This document shows positions 63,736 through 64,000 of a DNA stretch of 64,000 nucleotides, piece after piece. How positions within the stretch are numbered: position 1 is the first letter of the stretch; each line of letters starts with the position of its first letter. The position numbers were made by a program, and so were the translations under genes. Under the pieces are notes generated by a model. It was not told the DNA's origin. It saw nothing but the letters and a program-made list of their open reading frames with translations, and did not search any database. The stretch is taken from contig CAUYLG010062992.1 in NCBI GenBank assembly GCA_963573385.1, forward strand, positions 1-64,000, in the 5' to 3' direction. The stretch comes from Cacajao melanocephalus. Lineage: Eukaryota > Chordata > Mammalia > Primates > Pitheciidae.

Positions 63736-64000
<265 letters not shown>

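Overview
The window looks like human or great-ape genomic DNA. It holds close to 40 Alu SINEs on both strands, many old MIR and L2 pieces, hAT-type MER elements, microsatellites, and small exons separated by large introns. No bacterial or viral gene organisation is present. Species and locus are inferred from the genes recognised, not from a database search.

Left edge (1 to about 4.7 kb, + strand): the last two coding exons of TECTB (beta-tectorin, an inner-ear tectorial membrane protein). They are a 33-bp exon at 1620-1652 and the terminal exon at 2912-2961, followed by a presumed 3' UTR. About 4.5 kb of intergenic DNA separates this from a convergent gene.

Centre (7.5 to 50.8 kb, - strand): almost the whole body of a receptor guanylyl cyclase of the GC-G type, GUCY2G, as a broken single-copy (unitary) pseudogene (GUCY2GP in human). 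I could place 20 exons by hand. They cover the signal peptide, ligand-binding extracellular region, transmembrane segment, kinase-homology region, dimerisation linker and cyclase domain through to the normal stop codon. One extracellular exon of roughly 115 codons, between 48155 and 50369, could not be found. The frame carries nine premature stops (45157, 40158, 37705, 33740, 22103, and four within the 175-bp exon at 18619-18793) and three 1-bp frameshifts (about 50571, 37750 and 22150). One in-frame 9-bp loss is also likely. Every placed exon still has AG/GT borders. From the last stop (18636) to the natural terminator (7504) the spliced frame is open for about 270 codons, covering the entire cyclase domain. 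That domain has lost two normally invariant residues.

Right (50.8 to 64 kb): the upstream flank of GUCY2GP. It contains Alus, MIRs, an L1-like stretch and MER elements, and no gene I can support.

The most unusual structural signal is a set of short local duplications whose second copy often sits inside an older repeat. A 175-bp inverted copy of 24776-24951 splits an Alu at 25438-25612. A 270-bp direct copy of 54085-54353 splits a DNA transposon at 57029-57302. Smaller cases are 2121-2230/4001-4110, 21976-22020/22886-22930, a 19-mer shared by 14060-14078 and 15455-15473, and a perfect 21-bp inverted repeat at 48326-48407. They resemble templated insertions made by replication template switching.
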